A stretch of 64,000 nucleotides of DNA from Sphingomonas sp. JC676 (GTDB taxonomy: Bacteria > Pseudomonadota > Alphaproteobacteria > Sphingomonadales > Sphingomonadaceae), in assembly GCF_014489075.1 (NCBI RefSeq), contig NZ_JACTGR010000002.1, positions 744,001 to 808,000 on the forward strand, given 5' to 3'. Position numbers and translations under genes: made by a program. How positions within the stretch are numbered: position 1 is the stretch's first letter; each line of letters begins with the position of its first letter. The notes under the pieces were generated by a model, which was given only the letters and a program-made list of their open reading frames with translations, ran no database searches and had not been told where the DNA came from. Of this stretch, positions 9,280-18,563 are shown one piece after another.

Positions 9280-10263
9280 ATGCCTGACGCGAATCCCGAT
9301 CTCTATTTCTGCGCCAAAGGCAAAGCGGGGCTCGGCAACCGGATGCTCGCGGCGATCACCGGTTGGCTCTATGCGGAACTGAGCGGCCGCATTTTCGTCC
9401 CCGACTGGTCCGACTTCACCTATTCGAACGACGGCACCAACGTCTTCCACCAGCTCTTCCAGTGCGAACGCAGCCTGTCCGCGCTTCCCGATCTCGCCGA
9501 AACCTCGGTCGCGCCGCCAGTCTGGGCCGGCCGGCTCGACAAGTCCGCCAACGATATGGTCACTGAGCTGGATAACGACGATCATGGCGGCGCGACTTTG
9601 TGGCGCAAATATTCGGTCGACCTGACCAGGCTCGATCATGCGGAGCGCTATGCGATGTTCTGGAGCTACACTCAGCACATACAGCTGCTGCGCAAGCATT
9701 TCACAGGCGCCTGGGCAGAATGGGCGAAGCTGTCCGACGACCAGGTAATCGCGCGCGTGCTCCAGCGCCACATCCTGCTGGCGCCGGGCATCCGCCGCCA
9801 GGTCGATGCGTTCAAGGCCGCTAACCTGCCCGGCGAAGTGATCGGCGTGCATGTGCGCTATATGGATCGCCGCACCTCGATCCACGATTTCCTCAAGCAT
9901 CTCGACAAGTTGCACGCCAAGCGACCGGATGCGGCGATCTTCCTGGCGACCGACAACAAGGAAGCCGAGAATCTGATCCGCGGCCGATATCCGCGCGTTG
10001 TGACCACACCCAAATGGTTTCCCGAGGGCGGCATCTCGATGCACCAGAACCCGGAATGTCCCGATCGCACCAACAATGCGGTCGAGGCATTAATCGACAT
10101 GTATCTGCTCGCCGAGTGCGACTATCTGATCTTCCCGGGCAGCTCGACCTTCTCCAAGATCGCCAGCCTGATCTCAAAGATGCCCCGCGCGAAGATGATC
10201 GATATCGAGCGCTATAATCCGCGCATCCGCCTCAAGAAGCTGATCAAGGCGATTCTGCAGTGA
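9280..10263 (+). CDS. Fucosyltransferase-fold glycosyltransferase (NodZ/O-fucosyltransferase-like)
   Basis: About 327 residues with no signal peptide or membrane segment. Near the N-terminus is GKAGLGNRM (about residues 14-22), the glycine-rich loop of GT11/GT23/GT65-like fucosyltransferases. The middle carries EVIGVHVRYMDRR, the HxR-type donor-binding motif, and the end has AECDYLIFPGSSTFSKIAS, matching the last donor-binding motif of this group. Known members transfer from GDP-sugars, most often GDP-fucose. ATG 9280 follows a CGGAG Shine-Dalgarno sequence; the preceding TTG codon is not needed. The convergent neighbour is a GDP-mannose 3,5-epimerase, so GDP-L-galactose is a plausible donor. 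It is not part of the described gellan gene set. Confidence 0.7.
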   Translation: MPDANPDLYFCAKGKAGLGNRMLAAITGWLYAELSGRIFVPDWSDFTYSNDGTNVFHQLFQCERSLSALPDLAETSVAPPVWAGRLDKSANDMVTELDNDDHGGATLWRKYSVDLTRLDHAERYAMFWSYTQHIQLLRKHFTGAWAEWAKLSDDQVIARVLQRHILLAPGIRRQVDAFKAANLPGEVIGVHVRYMDRRTSIHDFLKHLDKLHAKRPDAAIFLATDNKEAENLIRGRYPRVVTTPKWFPEGGISMHQNPECPDRTNNAVEALIDMYLLAECDYLIFPGSSTFSKIASLISKMPRAKMIDIERYNPRIRLKKLIKAILQ

Positions 10264-10297
10264 AGCCGCCAGGGCGCGAAGGCCCCGGCGCTAAAGA

Positions 10298-11266
10298 TCA
10301 GGCCGCGTTGCGCAGCAATTGACGTTCAATCCATGCATAGGTGGGCTCCAGGCCCGCGCGCAGCGTGTTGCTCGGTGCCCAGCCCAGCCGCTCCTGGATC
10401 AACCGGTTGTCGGAATTGCGCCCGCGGACGCCGACCGGACCCGGGATATGGTTCTTGATGATGGTCTTGCCGCCGATATCGGCGACCATATCGACAAGCT
10501 GGTCGATGGAGACCATCTCGTCGGAGCCGATATTCACCGGACCGGTGAAGTCCGATCGCATCAGGCGCAGCACGCCCTCGACGCATTCGTCAACATAGAG
10601 GAACGAGCGCGTCTGCTTGCCGTCGCCCCAGATGTCGATCGTGCCGCCATGCGGCGTGGCTGCGACCTTGCGGCAGATGGCGGCGGGGGCCTTTTCGCGG
10701 CCGCCGTCCCAAGTGCCCTGCGGGCCGAAGATGTTGTGGAAGCGCGCGACACGGGCCTGCATGCCGTAGTTGCGACCATAGGTGAGATAGAGTCGCTCGG
10801 AGAACAGCTTTTCCCAGCCATATTCGCTGTCCGGCGCGGCAGGATAGGCCGAATCTTCGGCGCAATTGGGGTTGTCCGGATCCTCCTGATTGTATGCCGG
10901 ATACATGCAGGCCGAGGACGAATAGAAGATGCGGCTGATGTTGCGCTTATAGGTCGCATCGAGGACGTTGAGATTGATCGTCGCCGAATTGTGCATGATG
11001 TCGGCGTCATTCTCGCCGGTGAAGATGAAGCCGGCGCCCCCCATGTCGGCCGCGAGCTGATAGACCTCGTCGAACTTGCGATCGACCACGCTGCGGGTGA
11101 AAGCCTGCTCGCGCAGATCGCCGACTACGAAGTCATCCGCCTCGGACTCGGCATATTCATGGAACTTCAGGTCGACGCCGCGAACCCAGAAGCCTTCACG
11201 CTTCAGCCGCTTGACAAGGTGGCCGCCGATAAAGCCGCCGGCACCGCAAACAAGAGCAGTCTTCAT
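10298..11266 (-). CDS. GDP-mannose 3,5-epimerase-like NAD-dependent epimerase
   Basis: This 322-residue extended short-chain dehydrogenase starts with VCGAGGFIGGHL (residues 6-17), the NAD-binding motif. It resembles plant GDP-mannose 3,5-epimerase (GME) closely along its length, with shared segments LAADMGGAGFI, SSACMYP, RFHNIFGPQGTW, GGREKAPAAICRK and PVNIGSDEMVS. The residues known to matter in GME are kept: Cys120 (equivalent of Cys145), the YxxxK pair Tyr149/Lys153 and Lys192 (equivalent of Lys217). GME turns GDP-D-mannose into GDP-L-galactose and GDP-L-gulose. In this setting the product is most likely a sugar donor for the polysaccharide, not an ascorbate precursor. The convergent gene on its 3' side is a fucosyltransferase-fold enzyme. 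Confidence 0.85.
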   Translation of the reverse strand: MKTALVCGAGGFIGGHLVKRLKREGFWVRGVDLKFHEYAESEADDFVVGDLREQAFTRSVVDRKFDEVYQLAADMGGAGFIFTGENDADIMHNSATINLNVLDATYKRNISRIFYSSSACMYPAYNQEDPDNPNCAEDSAYPAAPDSEYGWEKLFSERLYLTYGRNYGMQARVARFHNIFGPQGTWDGGREKAPAAICRKVAATPHGGTIDIWGDGKQTRSFLYVDECVEGVLRLMRSDFTGPVNIGSDEMVSIDQLVDMVADIGGKTIIKNHIPGPVGVRGRNSDNRLIQERLGWAPSNTLRAGLEPTYAWIERQLLRNAA

Positions 11267-11525
11267 TTAACAACTCCAAAATTGAACCAGCTCGGCGAGC
11301 CCGCGCGGCAGAAAGCGCTTGCCGCGATACCGGACCGCGCGAACTATGTCGTCGCCCGAAAAAACGCGTGCGCCCTCTGCCTCGCTAGTGAAGCACCTGA
11401 CGATGCAGTCAGTAGAGGTCAAGGCTTTACAAGTTATCAAAACCGAACGGGCGGGACATTGGTGGTCGCCGCGTGGGATGACAGACCCGGGAAGCTTCGA
11501 TAGACCCCGTACGCGGGGGAATTGA

Positions 11526-12578
11526 ATGCTCTACAATATCCAATCGCTGCGCGCGTTGGCCGCCCTAATGGTGGTGATGTTCCACTTTGGCGGCATCTGG
11601 ACGGGGCTCGGCGTACCCCCGGGCACGGGCCCCTTCCTGACGGGCGGCGTCGACATCTTCTTTGTCGTCAGCGGTTTCATCATGGTCCACATGACTCGCC
11701 GAGGCCATACGACCCCGTGGCAGTTCTTGGTCAACCGGACCTGCCGGATCGTCCCACTCTATTGGTTCTTCACCCTGCTCGCCTTCGCTGCCGCGGCAGC
11801 GGCACCGCAATTTTTCAGGTCCACCCAGGCCGACTATGCCGAGCTGTGGAAATCACTGCTGTTCATCCCGTACATGAAGGGGAGCGGCAACATCCAGCCG
11901 GTGCTGTTCGTCGGCTGGACGCTCAATTACGAGATGTTCTTCTACCTGATATTCGCGATTTCGCTTACGATCCACTCCGCGATCACGCGGGTTTCGTTCA
12001 CTGCCGGCATCCTGCTGCTGCTGATCGTGGCCGGCCTGCTGCTCACCCTGCCCAGCCCGGCATGGATCTTCTACACTAGGCCTCTGATCGCCGAATTCGC
12101 GCTGGGCATGCTGATCGCGACGATCCTCTACACGCGACCGTTGCAAGGCTGTCCGGCCGGCGTCGCCGCAGCCATCACCGCGTTCGGCGCGGGCCTGCTC
12201 GTGCTCACCCACGTCTTCTGGCCCGATGCCGAGCGTCTGTTCGTCGCGGGCTTCCCGGCCGCGCTGCTGGTACTGGGCGCCCTGTTGCTGGAAAAGTCGG
12301 GCTGGGCGATCAAGGCGCCGCTCGCCAAGCTGCTCGGCGACGCGAGCTACGCCATCTACCTATTGCACCCGTTCATGGCGCTCGGCATCGAGAAAGTTTC
12401 GCTGCGCCACATCCCCACGGGTGGGGGATCGGTGACGATCGCCGCGTTGATCGGGCTGCTGATCGGGTCGATAGTGCTGATCTCGGCAGCCGGGATCGTC
12501 ACGCACTGGCTGATCGAGACGCCGCTGATTCGCGTGGCCCGGGCGCTGCTCGACCGCCGGCGCCCCGCACGCGCCTAG
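11526..12578 (+). CDS. Acyltransferase-3 family membrane O-acyltransferase
   Basis: This 350-residue protein has about ten hydrophobic segments and the N-terminal pattern of the acyltransferase-3 (OafA/ExoZ/NodX) family: IQSLRALAALMVVMFHFGG (residues 5-23) with the conserved arginine and catalytic histidine, then GGVDIFFVVSGFIM. These inner-membrane enzymes move acetyl or other acyl groups onto surface or secreted glycans. It ends convergently 10 bases from the beta-helix gene. Located in the polysaccharide region, it probably acetylates the exopolysaccharide or a repeat unit; the acceptor cannot be read from sequence. The 255-base gap upstream, shared with the divergent epimerase gene, should hold both promoters. 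Confidence 0.82.
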   Translation: MLYNIQSLRALAALMVVMFHFGGIWTGLGVPPGTGPFLTGGVDIFFVVSGFIMVHMTRRGHTTPWQFLVNRTCRIVPLYWFFTLLAFAAAAAAPQFFRSTQADYAELWKSLLFIPYMKGSGNIQPVLFVGWTLNYEMFFYLIFAISLTIHSAITRVSFTAGILLLLIVAGLLLTLPSPAWIFYTRPLIAEFALGMLIATILYTRPLQGCPAGVAAAITAFGAGLLVLTHVFWPDAERLFVAGFPAALLVLGALLLEKSGWAIKAPLAKLLGDASYAIYLLHPFMALGIEKVSLRHIPTGGGSVTIAALIGLLIGSIVLISAAGIVTHWLIETPLIRVARALLDRRRPARA

Positions 12579-12588
12579 CCTCGCCGGT

Positions 12589-14943
12589 TCAGTTCCGCCG
12601 CGATCCCGTGATCGCGCCGACCGGCGAAGTGTGGTCCACCGGGTTACCGAAGGCGTCGAACGGGATCAGCGGGCGCATGCCGATCGCCTGCAGCCCGCTG
12701 CCCGGCGCATAGGCGAGCCCGTCCCAGCGCAAGATCACGGCGTCTGCCTTTCCGCCGGCGCCACGGGCCTTCCCAGTCAGGAAATGATTGCGCTGGATAC
12801 GCAGTCCCTCGCGCGGCAGCTCGGGCGTGTCGGCGTCGAGCCGCGAGTAGAGATTGAACAGCTGCGCATGATTGCGATGCCCATGCCCTGGATTCTTGTT
12901 CCGGAAGCTCAGGCACATCGGCTGGCTAACGAACGTATTGTGCGCCAGGACGAAGTTGCGGTGCCCGTCCTGGAATTGTCCCATTTCGGCCTCGGTGCCG
13001 GTCTTGTGCAAAATCGACAATGCCATGGCCAGCCCGTGGAGTGTTTTGCCGCGGCCCACCGACGCGCCGTTCTGATTCGCGGTAAAAGGATCGAGCAAGG
13101 TTCCCGATCCGCTCGCCATGTCGAAGTCCCGCACCAGTCGATATTCCCCCGCCTCCGGCCCCGATGCGAGTCTCAGCACGTCGTCCGGAACCACGACGTT
13201 CGGGCGCGCGCCGCCGCTCAGGGTAAAGCGTGCGCCGTTGGTCGATATCGTCGTGCCCGGCTCGAGCTTTACCGCGGCCTGGATCAGGAACAGCTGGGCG
13301 GTGGGCGACGTAGCATGATAGCGGAAGATCGTCAGGTTCCGGATTCCGGTCTGATCAGGACGGACGACGCCCTGTTGCTGGCAGAAATCGGCATGCCAGA
13401 TCATGAAGATCCGGACGCGATCGCTCGGCGATAATTGACGGCGCAAGTCTCCTTCCAGCACCACGACACCCGTCGTCGGATCCGCCGACACTACTTGAAT
13501 CCAATCCTTGCCGGCCGAAAGCCCGCTGACGATCGTGGCCTTGCAGTCCGTCCGCCTGCCCGTCTTCAGGAGATCCCCGGGCGGTACGCGCACGATCGTT
13601 TGACCCGGCGGGCCTGCCTCGACGCCCTGAACGATCAGGTCCGGCGTCGAATGAAGGCGCAGGCGGAAGCTACGCTTCATCGAAACGAAGTAGCCATCGA
13701 CGACGACGTCGTCATAGCCGGGGCCGCCCGCGAGACTGTCGGTCGACTCGCGCGCCGTGACGTTCCGGTAGAGCTTGGCGCCCTGGGTGGCGTAGTTCAC
13801 CAGCAGGCATTCGCTGAGATAGATCGCGCCGACGCTATAGGGAAACGGATTGTTTACGGCATCGCGGAGCAGAACCGGCCCCACCGACGCGTTGTAGGCG
13901 ACATCGAGATTGCGCGCGTCCCGCGGCCCATTCTCCCCCTCGGGATCAACCAGCCGGCAGCCGGAAAAGCCGATCACATAGCTCGGCACACGAGACTGCA
14001 GCGTCGGGACCTTGCCGAGATCAAGCGTGAGCCCCTGAAAATAGACCAGTCGCGCCATCACGATCCAGCGGGTCTCGGGCGAAAGCCGGGAACTGCGCGT
14101 GATCACCACATCTTCGGGCTTCAGCCCCTCCGCCGCGACGACCTCGATCATCCGCTTGTTGTTGGTCGGCCGCGTGTGCGGAACCATGTTGGCGTCTTCG
14201 ACATATCGCCCCGCGCTCAGCAGGATCACCTTGCCGCCATCGCCGACGCCATCGGCGCTGAGCGCGTGGTAGATCGAGCGCCAGGGTGCGCGCTCGGTGC
14301 CCGCCGCGGCATCGTGGCCCCGCACCGGATCAACATAGCCGGCGCGCCGCCTGGCATCGAGCGAGCGGTCAACATTGATCACGAGCGGTATCTCGATCCT
14401 GCGCTCCAGCCCATGCTCTCCGCGCAGATAGCAATACAGAATCGCATCGCCCGCCGAGACGGCGCCTTCGCCCGGCCCGATCTCCACCGAAAATCCGACC
14501 GAACCTTGCGGCGCCATGGTGCCGTCGTGCATCCGCACCGGCGTCCGGTTGACGCTCCATTCGGTGACGGTGACGGTGTTCCCTTCCAGGAAGAATACGG
14601 CTTCCCTGAAATAGTTGATCTGATCGCTGCCGGCTGCCTGGGGCGGCAAGCCAAGCGCCGTGATCCGAATGCCTTCCCCATGCACCCACTGGCCGGGGAT
14701 CGCCGAAAACCCGCCGGTGAAACGTTCGTCCGGAACCAGCGAACCGCTCGGCGTATTGCTTTGAAGGGGGGCAGTACCGCCGCTTCCCGCCGCGCCGTTC
14801 CAGCGACGGCCCGGGCGAAGCGTTCCGGGCCGTGCCTGCACCGGTCGATCGCTTGCAGGCGCCGAAGGCGCAGAGCAAGCGAAGGGCGCGAAGGGCAGCG
14901 CCAGTGCGGAACCGATGAAGCGGCGGCGAGTGCTCTTGGTCAT
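12589..14943 (-). CDS. Tat-exported right-handed beta-helix protein
   Basis: This 784-residue protein opens with a twin-arginine signal (STRRRFIGSALALPFA, residues 4-19) followed by a proline/alanine-rich stretch; the FACS segment also leaves lipoprotein processing possible. The mature part contains repeated short strands characteristic of parallel beta-helix (pectate lyase-like) folds, with an early PWRSIYHAL segment as in many such proteins and asparagine-rich turns such as RNHFLTG near the end. No catalytic motif is recognised. Between two acyltransferases in a polysaccharide region, it may bind, cut or modify the polymer in the periplasm or outside; this is inference. It is unrelated at sequence level to the other beta-helix protein (GelR-like) in this window. 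Confidence 0.65.
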   Translation of the reverse strand: MTKSTRRRFIGSALALPFAPFACSAPSAPASDRPVQARPGTLRPGRRWNGAAGSGGTAPLQSNTPSGSLVPDERFTGGFSAIPGQWVHGEGIRITALGLPPQAAGSDQINYFREAVFFLEGNTVTVTEWSVNRTPVRMHDGTMAPQGSVGFSVEIGPGEGAVSAGDAILYCYLRGEHGLERRIEIPLVINVDRSLDARRRAGYVDPVRGHDAAAGTERAPWRSIYHALSADGVGDGGKVILLSAGRYVEDANMVPHTRPTNNKRMIEVVAAEGLKPEDVVITRSSRLSPETRWIVMARLVYFQGLTLDLGKVPTLQSRVPSYVIGFSGCRLVDPEGENGPRDARNLDVAYNASVGPVLLRDAVNNPFPYSVGAIYLSECLLVNYATQGAKLYRNVTARESTDSLAGGPGYDDVVVDGYFVSMKRSFRLRLHSTPDLIVQGVEAGPPGQTIVRVPPGDLLKTGRRTDCKATIVSGLSAGKDWIQVVSADPTTGVVVLEGDLRRQLSPSDRVRIFMIWHADFCQQQGVVRPDQTGIRNLTIFRYHATSPTAQLFLIQAAVKLEPGTTISTNGARFTLSGGARPNVVVPDDVLRLASGPEAGEYRLVRDFDMASGSGTLLDPFTANQNGASVGRGKTLHGLAMALSILHKTGTEAEMGQFQDGHRNFVLAHNTFVSQPMCLSFRNKNPGHGHRNHAQLFNLYSRLDADTPELPREGLRIQRNHFLTGKARGAGGKADAVILRWDGLAYAPGSGLQAIGMRPLIPFDAFGNPVDHTSPVGAITGSRRN

Positions 14944-15031
14944 TTCGACGCCTCATCAATAGAGTGGGCGCTCCGAACATGTCGGAGCGCAATCACTCGG
15001 GACGACTGCCCGAGACACTTGGTTGTCAAAT

Positions 15032-16177
15032 TCACGCGGCTCCGGGCGCTACCACTTCGGGCGCCAGCGGCTCGGGATGTTTTGGCGCCGTCGCGAGGCG
15101 CTTGCGATAACGCTTAAGCTGGTTGAGCGCCGGCTTTTCGACGAAATGCCAGGATAGAGCTGCCAGCGGTACCGTGCCCAGTACGTTGCAGACCGCCAGC
15201 GCATAAGGCGACTCGAAGGCGAAGACGCGCTGCAATACGAACATCACCGGGAATGCGTAGATGTACATTCCATAGGAATAGTCGGGCCAGTTGGAGGAGA
15301 CGCTGGTCTTGCGGACGCCGAGGAACCCCAGGCACAGCACGAAATAGGCCATAAAAACCGCCCGCGCGTGCAGGCCGGCCGGCGGCACGAATTGCTGTAC
15401 CCCGATATTCGCCAGCAGCAGCGCAAGACAGATCCACCACGAAAGCGGAATGCGATGGCGAAAGAGATAGGCCGCGATTCCCAGCGCGAATGCGACCCAT
15501 AGCCGGTCGAGTCGTTCGAACTGGTAGCTGATACCGCGCCCGAGAACATGGCTCAGTCCATTCGCCGCGCCCACATCCCAAAGCACGGCGAACGCCAAAG
15601 TTGCCGGCAGGATCAGATAGGTCATCGGCTTCGCGCCGGCGAGGCGAAGCCCGCCCAAGAGCGCGAGGATCACGTAGCACCGGGCTTCCCAGGGCAGGGT
15701 CCAAAGCGAACCATTGACGTTGCAAAGCTCGGCACCACAATGCACGCCCGTGAGGTTCGCGCCGTAGAAAACGAACGTCGTATTGAAGAAAATGAACTTC
15801 AGTGTGTCGGTGCCGATGAAATAGGCCGCCAGGCTGCTCGTCGTGAACGCCAGGCCGCCCAGCGTGACCACGATCATCATCACGAACAATGCGGGCCAAA
15901 GGCGCGTCAGGCGGGCGAGCGCAAAGAAGCGTAGCGAATTGTTGGTAACAAGGCTCCGATACACCAGGAAGCCGGAGAGAATGAAAAATCCATCCACGGC
16001 GTAGTTCGAGATCGGTACGCCAAGCGTCGTCGCCAAGTCGTCATGATCGTCGTCGAACACAGCATAGAAACTGTGCGAGTATATCACTAGAGTCGCCAGC
16101 AACAGTCTGACCATGGTCAGATCATTGTTCTGGGGCCTCAGGCTTTTGTCATCGATGACGGTCATAACGAAGCCCAT
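15032..16177 (-). CDS. Acyltransferase-3 family membrane protein
   Basis: About 381 residues with roughly ten hydrophobic segments. The N-terminus reads NDLTMVRLLLATLVIYSHS (about residues 18-36), with the Arg and His positions typical of the acyltransferase-3 family, then NYAVDGFFILSGFLVYRS. It also carries a GSLWTLPWEARCYV segment seen in many O-acetyltransferases of this family. It is a second membrane acyltransferase in the locus and not a close copy of the first. Two in-frame ATGs (16177 and 16165) are possible starts; neither has a strong ribosome binding site. It lies 48 bases after the methyltransferase on the same strand, so it may belong to the gelS-gelG unit. Confidence 0.8.
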   Translation of the reverse strand: MGFVMTVIDDKSLRPQNNDLTMVRLLLATLVIYSHSFYAVFDDDHDDLATTLGVPISNYAVDGFFILSGFLVYRSLVTNNSLRFFALARLTRLWPALFVMMIVVTLGGLAFTTSSLAAYFIGTDTLKFIFFNTTFVFYGANLTGVHCGAELCNVNGSLWTLPWEARCYVILALLGGLRLAGAKPMTYLILPATLAFAVLWDVGAANGLSHVLGRGISYQFERLDRLWVAFALGIAAYLFRHRIPLSWWICLALLLANIGVQQFVPPAGLHARAVFMAYFVLCLGFLGVRKTSVSSNWPDYSYGMYIYAFPVMFVLQRVFAFESPYALAVCNVLGTVPLAALSWHFVEKPALNQLKRYRKRLATAPKHPEPLAPEVVAPGAA

Positions 16178-16225
16178 CCGAAAGTTCGCGCCAATAAAAC
16201 GCCATTCGCGGTCTGCTTCAAGGCC

Positions 16226-16909
16226 CTAGGCGGAAGCTGTCGCGCGACTGCTCTCCGAGGCGGCACCGGCTTCGCTGTTGCGCGCCCGGATGAGGAACTG
16301 GAGCACGAAGAAGCGCTTGAGCACCCCAAAGCTCAACGCGCTCAACAGCCGGTATTTGAAACGCGGCACGCGATCGACGACGCATTCCACACGAAGCCCG
16401 CCCCGGCTCATGAGCTCCACTGCGCCGTCCTTCACGAACCAGCGGATATGCGTGCGGTCGAGGATGCCGGCATCGGCCAGTTCATAGCGTCCGCGCAGCA
16501 CAAGCGGGCCGACCAAGCCGATGAAGTTCACATTGGGAATGCTGGAAACGATGGTTCCGCCGGGCACCAGACACTGCCGCAACTGATCGACCACCGACCA
16601 GGGATCGCGCAGATGCTCGAGCACATCGAGGCAAAGTATCGTATCGAAATGACCGGCTTCGGCAACGACGCGAGCAAGGAAAGCGGGATCCTCGAGATTG
16701 CCAGCAAAGGCCATGTCAACGCCGTCTAGGACCTGGTCCGCGACCTGATCGACAATCACGATATGGTCCGCGCGCCCCTCGCGCTTGAGCGCCACGCTGG
16801 TCGCGCCGATGCCGCCGCCAACGTCGAGCACACGACCCAGATGGGCGGGCATGACCTCGAATACGTCACGACGCACGAGGTCGTGATATTGTTCGACCGC
16901 CTCAACCAT
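16226..16909 (-). CDS. Class I SAM-dependent methyltransferase
   Basis: This 227-residue protein has the S-adenosylmethionine-binding motif I VLDVGGGIGATSVAL (about residues 27-41) and a later FDTILCLDVLEHLRDP segment, as in Methyltransf_11/23 enzymes. ATG 16909 has a GGAGA sequence five bases upstream and overlaps the end of gelG by 8 bases, so the two are translated together; an upstream start at 16936 is less likely. The position suggests methylation of the repeat unit or of a lipid-linked sugar; there is no direct evidence for the acceptor. Confidence 0.8.
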   Translation of the reverse strand: MVEAVEQYHDLVRRDVFEVMPAHLGRVLDVGGGIGATSVALKREGRADHIVIVDQVADQVLDGVDMAFAGNLEDPAFLARVVAEAGHFDTILCLDVLEHLRDPWSVVDQLRQCLVPGGTIVSSIPNVNFIGLVGPLVLRGRYELADAGILDRTHIRWFVKDGAVELMSRGGLRVECVVDRVPRFKYRLLSALSFGVLKRFFVLQFLIRARNSEAGAASESSRATASA

Positions 16910-18563
16910 TTCGTTCTCCGGGTGTCTTGGTAGCATCTGTAACCAGCGCCTGGGGCTCCTGCGACGCCCGGTAGATCAGAGCCAGCGATAATCCCACCAT
17001 CATGAATACGAGAGGGTTGTTGTCCTGTTGTGACAGCACCGAACGCGCAGTCAGCAGCACTACCAGCATCGCGGCGAGCGCGAGCCGCAGCGAATAATCG
17101 GTTCCGCGCGCAAAGATTCCGCTACGCATCAAGTGCGCGATCGCGAACACGATGGCCCCGTAGAAGCAGGCGAATCCAATCAGGCCATAGTCCGCCGCGA
17201 TGGAGAGGAAGCCGCTGTCGATGGACAGTTTTCCATCCATCGTCCGCCAGCCTACCGCGCCAGCTCCTTCGCCCGGCCCAAATCCGAACAGTGGGCGATG
17301 CGCAACCGCAGGCACGGCCAGATCAAACTGCTGGCTGCGTGCGTCGTTGCTCTGCTGTGATGCGCCACCACCTAGCACCCGCGTGCGCAACGCATCCACC
17401 GACACAATGAGCATCGACAGTGAGACCATTAGCGCAGGATACATTAGCGTCAGCGAGGGTCCGATCAGCCCGCCAGGCTGGGTTCGCCATCGCCGGATAC
17501 CCCAGAGCAGGAAATACACGGCATGCGCGACGATGTAGCCGACCATGCTGAGACGTGCGCCGCTCAAAAATGCCGAGATCAGTAGGATTAGGTCCGCGAC
17601 CGCCCACAGCGAGATACGCAGGGCCGTCTTTGAATTCATCAGCTTGTGCAGAATCAGCGGCGCTATCAGCGCGAGGAATTCGCCATAGGAGAGCGGCGAG
17701 GAGAAGGTCGTTACCACGCGATAGCGGTCGCGGAAGTTGGGCCGCAGCATCTGCTGCACGGCCTCGTCCTGGATCTGCAGGAAGCTCGGGATATAGTCCG
17801 CCCACAGCACGTGCTCCACTTTAAACTCGATCGCACCCACAACCATCAGGATGCCGGAGCACCAGAGTATGGAGTTGACCCAGCGGTTCGAATTGCGTTC
17901 CGCCGTCCCGAAATACCAGGCGCTGATGAAGAACATCGCAGTCCACATGATCTGCATGTCAACGAAGCGATTGATCGTCTCACCCAGTGCGGAAGAGGTG
18001 AAGGTGGAAATCGCCTCGACCGCAATGAAGCCCAGCATTAGCCGCGTGATCCATGGCGAACTGCCCAGGATGGCCGCCATGTCCGTCCTGAATTTCTTCG
18101 AGGTCGAGACGCAGACGAGCAGCAGCAGCACCGCCACGGAACCGATGAGGCGCCGCAGCGAAATCCAGGGCAGCCCCCCGAAGGTGAAGGATAGATAATT
18201 CGGCCACAAAAGCATGATCATGGAAAAGATCATGAATAGGCGCGCCAGCATCCGCACCGGCGCCCGAGGCGCATCCGGCAGCGCCCAAATGACTACCAAG
18301 GTCAGGATCGCTGGCGGAGCGGCGGCGGGCACGAGAAGGAATGGCGGCAGCACCGATACGAGCAGTCCGTAGAAAAACGTGATGGCGCAAACCGCGGCGA
18401 GAAGCAGCATGCGACGAAGCACCGCCCACCATGTCGGCCGCTCCGCTTCATAAAGCGGCAATACCGGCCGCCCGCGCTTCAATGCCCAGGTCCGGAATTG
18501 CCGCGCATATAGGCGGAGGCGCAGCCTCAGATCGCTGCCGCGCAGATCAGTGATCGCAGTCAT
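16902..18563 (-). CDS. gelG: Sphingan polymerase GelG/SpsG-like (Wzy/O-antigen ligase family)
   Basis: This 553-residue protein has about 10-12 hydrophobic segments and a large periplasmic loop near residues 370-450 (LFGFGPGEGAGAVGW), typical of the O-antigen ligase/polymerase (Wzy_C) family. In the sphingan system GelG is considered the polymerase that joins repeat units at the periplasmic face. Its start overlaps the stop of gelS as ATGA, so they are translationally coupled. The gene order gelS-gelG beside gelR fits the described sphingan clusters. The symbol rests on order, size and family, not on an alignment. Confidence 0.78.
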   Translation of the reverse strand: MTAITDLRGSDLRLRLRLYARQFRTWALKRGRPVLPLYEAERPTWWAVLRRMLLLAAVCAITFFYGLLVSVLPPFLLVPAAAPPAILTLVVIWALPDAPRAPVRMLARLFMIFSMIMLLWPNYLSFTFGGLPWISLRRLIGSVAVLLLLVCVSTSKKFRTDMAAILGSSPWITRLMLGFIAVEAISTFTSSALGETINRFVDMQIMWTAMFFISAWYFGTAERNSNRWVNSILWCSGILMVVGAIEFKVEHVLWADYIPSFLQIQDEAVQQMLRPNFRDRYRVVTTFSSPLSYGEFLALIAPLILHKLMNSKTALRISLWAVADLILLISAFLSGARLSMVGYIVAHAVYFLLWGIRRWRTQPGGLIGPSLTLMYPALMVSLSMLIVSVDALRTRVLGGGASQQSNDARSQQFDLAVPAVAHRPLFGFGPGEGAGAVGWRTMDGKLSIDSGFLSIAADYGLIGFACFYGAIVFAIAHLMRSGIFARGTDYSLRLALAAMLVVLLTARSVLSQQDNNPLVFMMVGLSLALIYRASQEPQALVTDATKTPGERNG

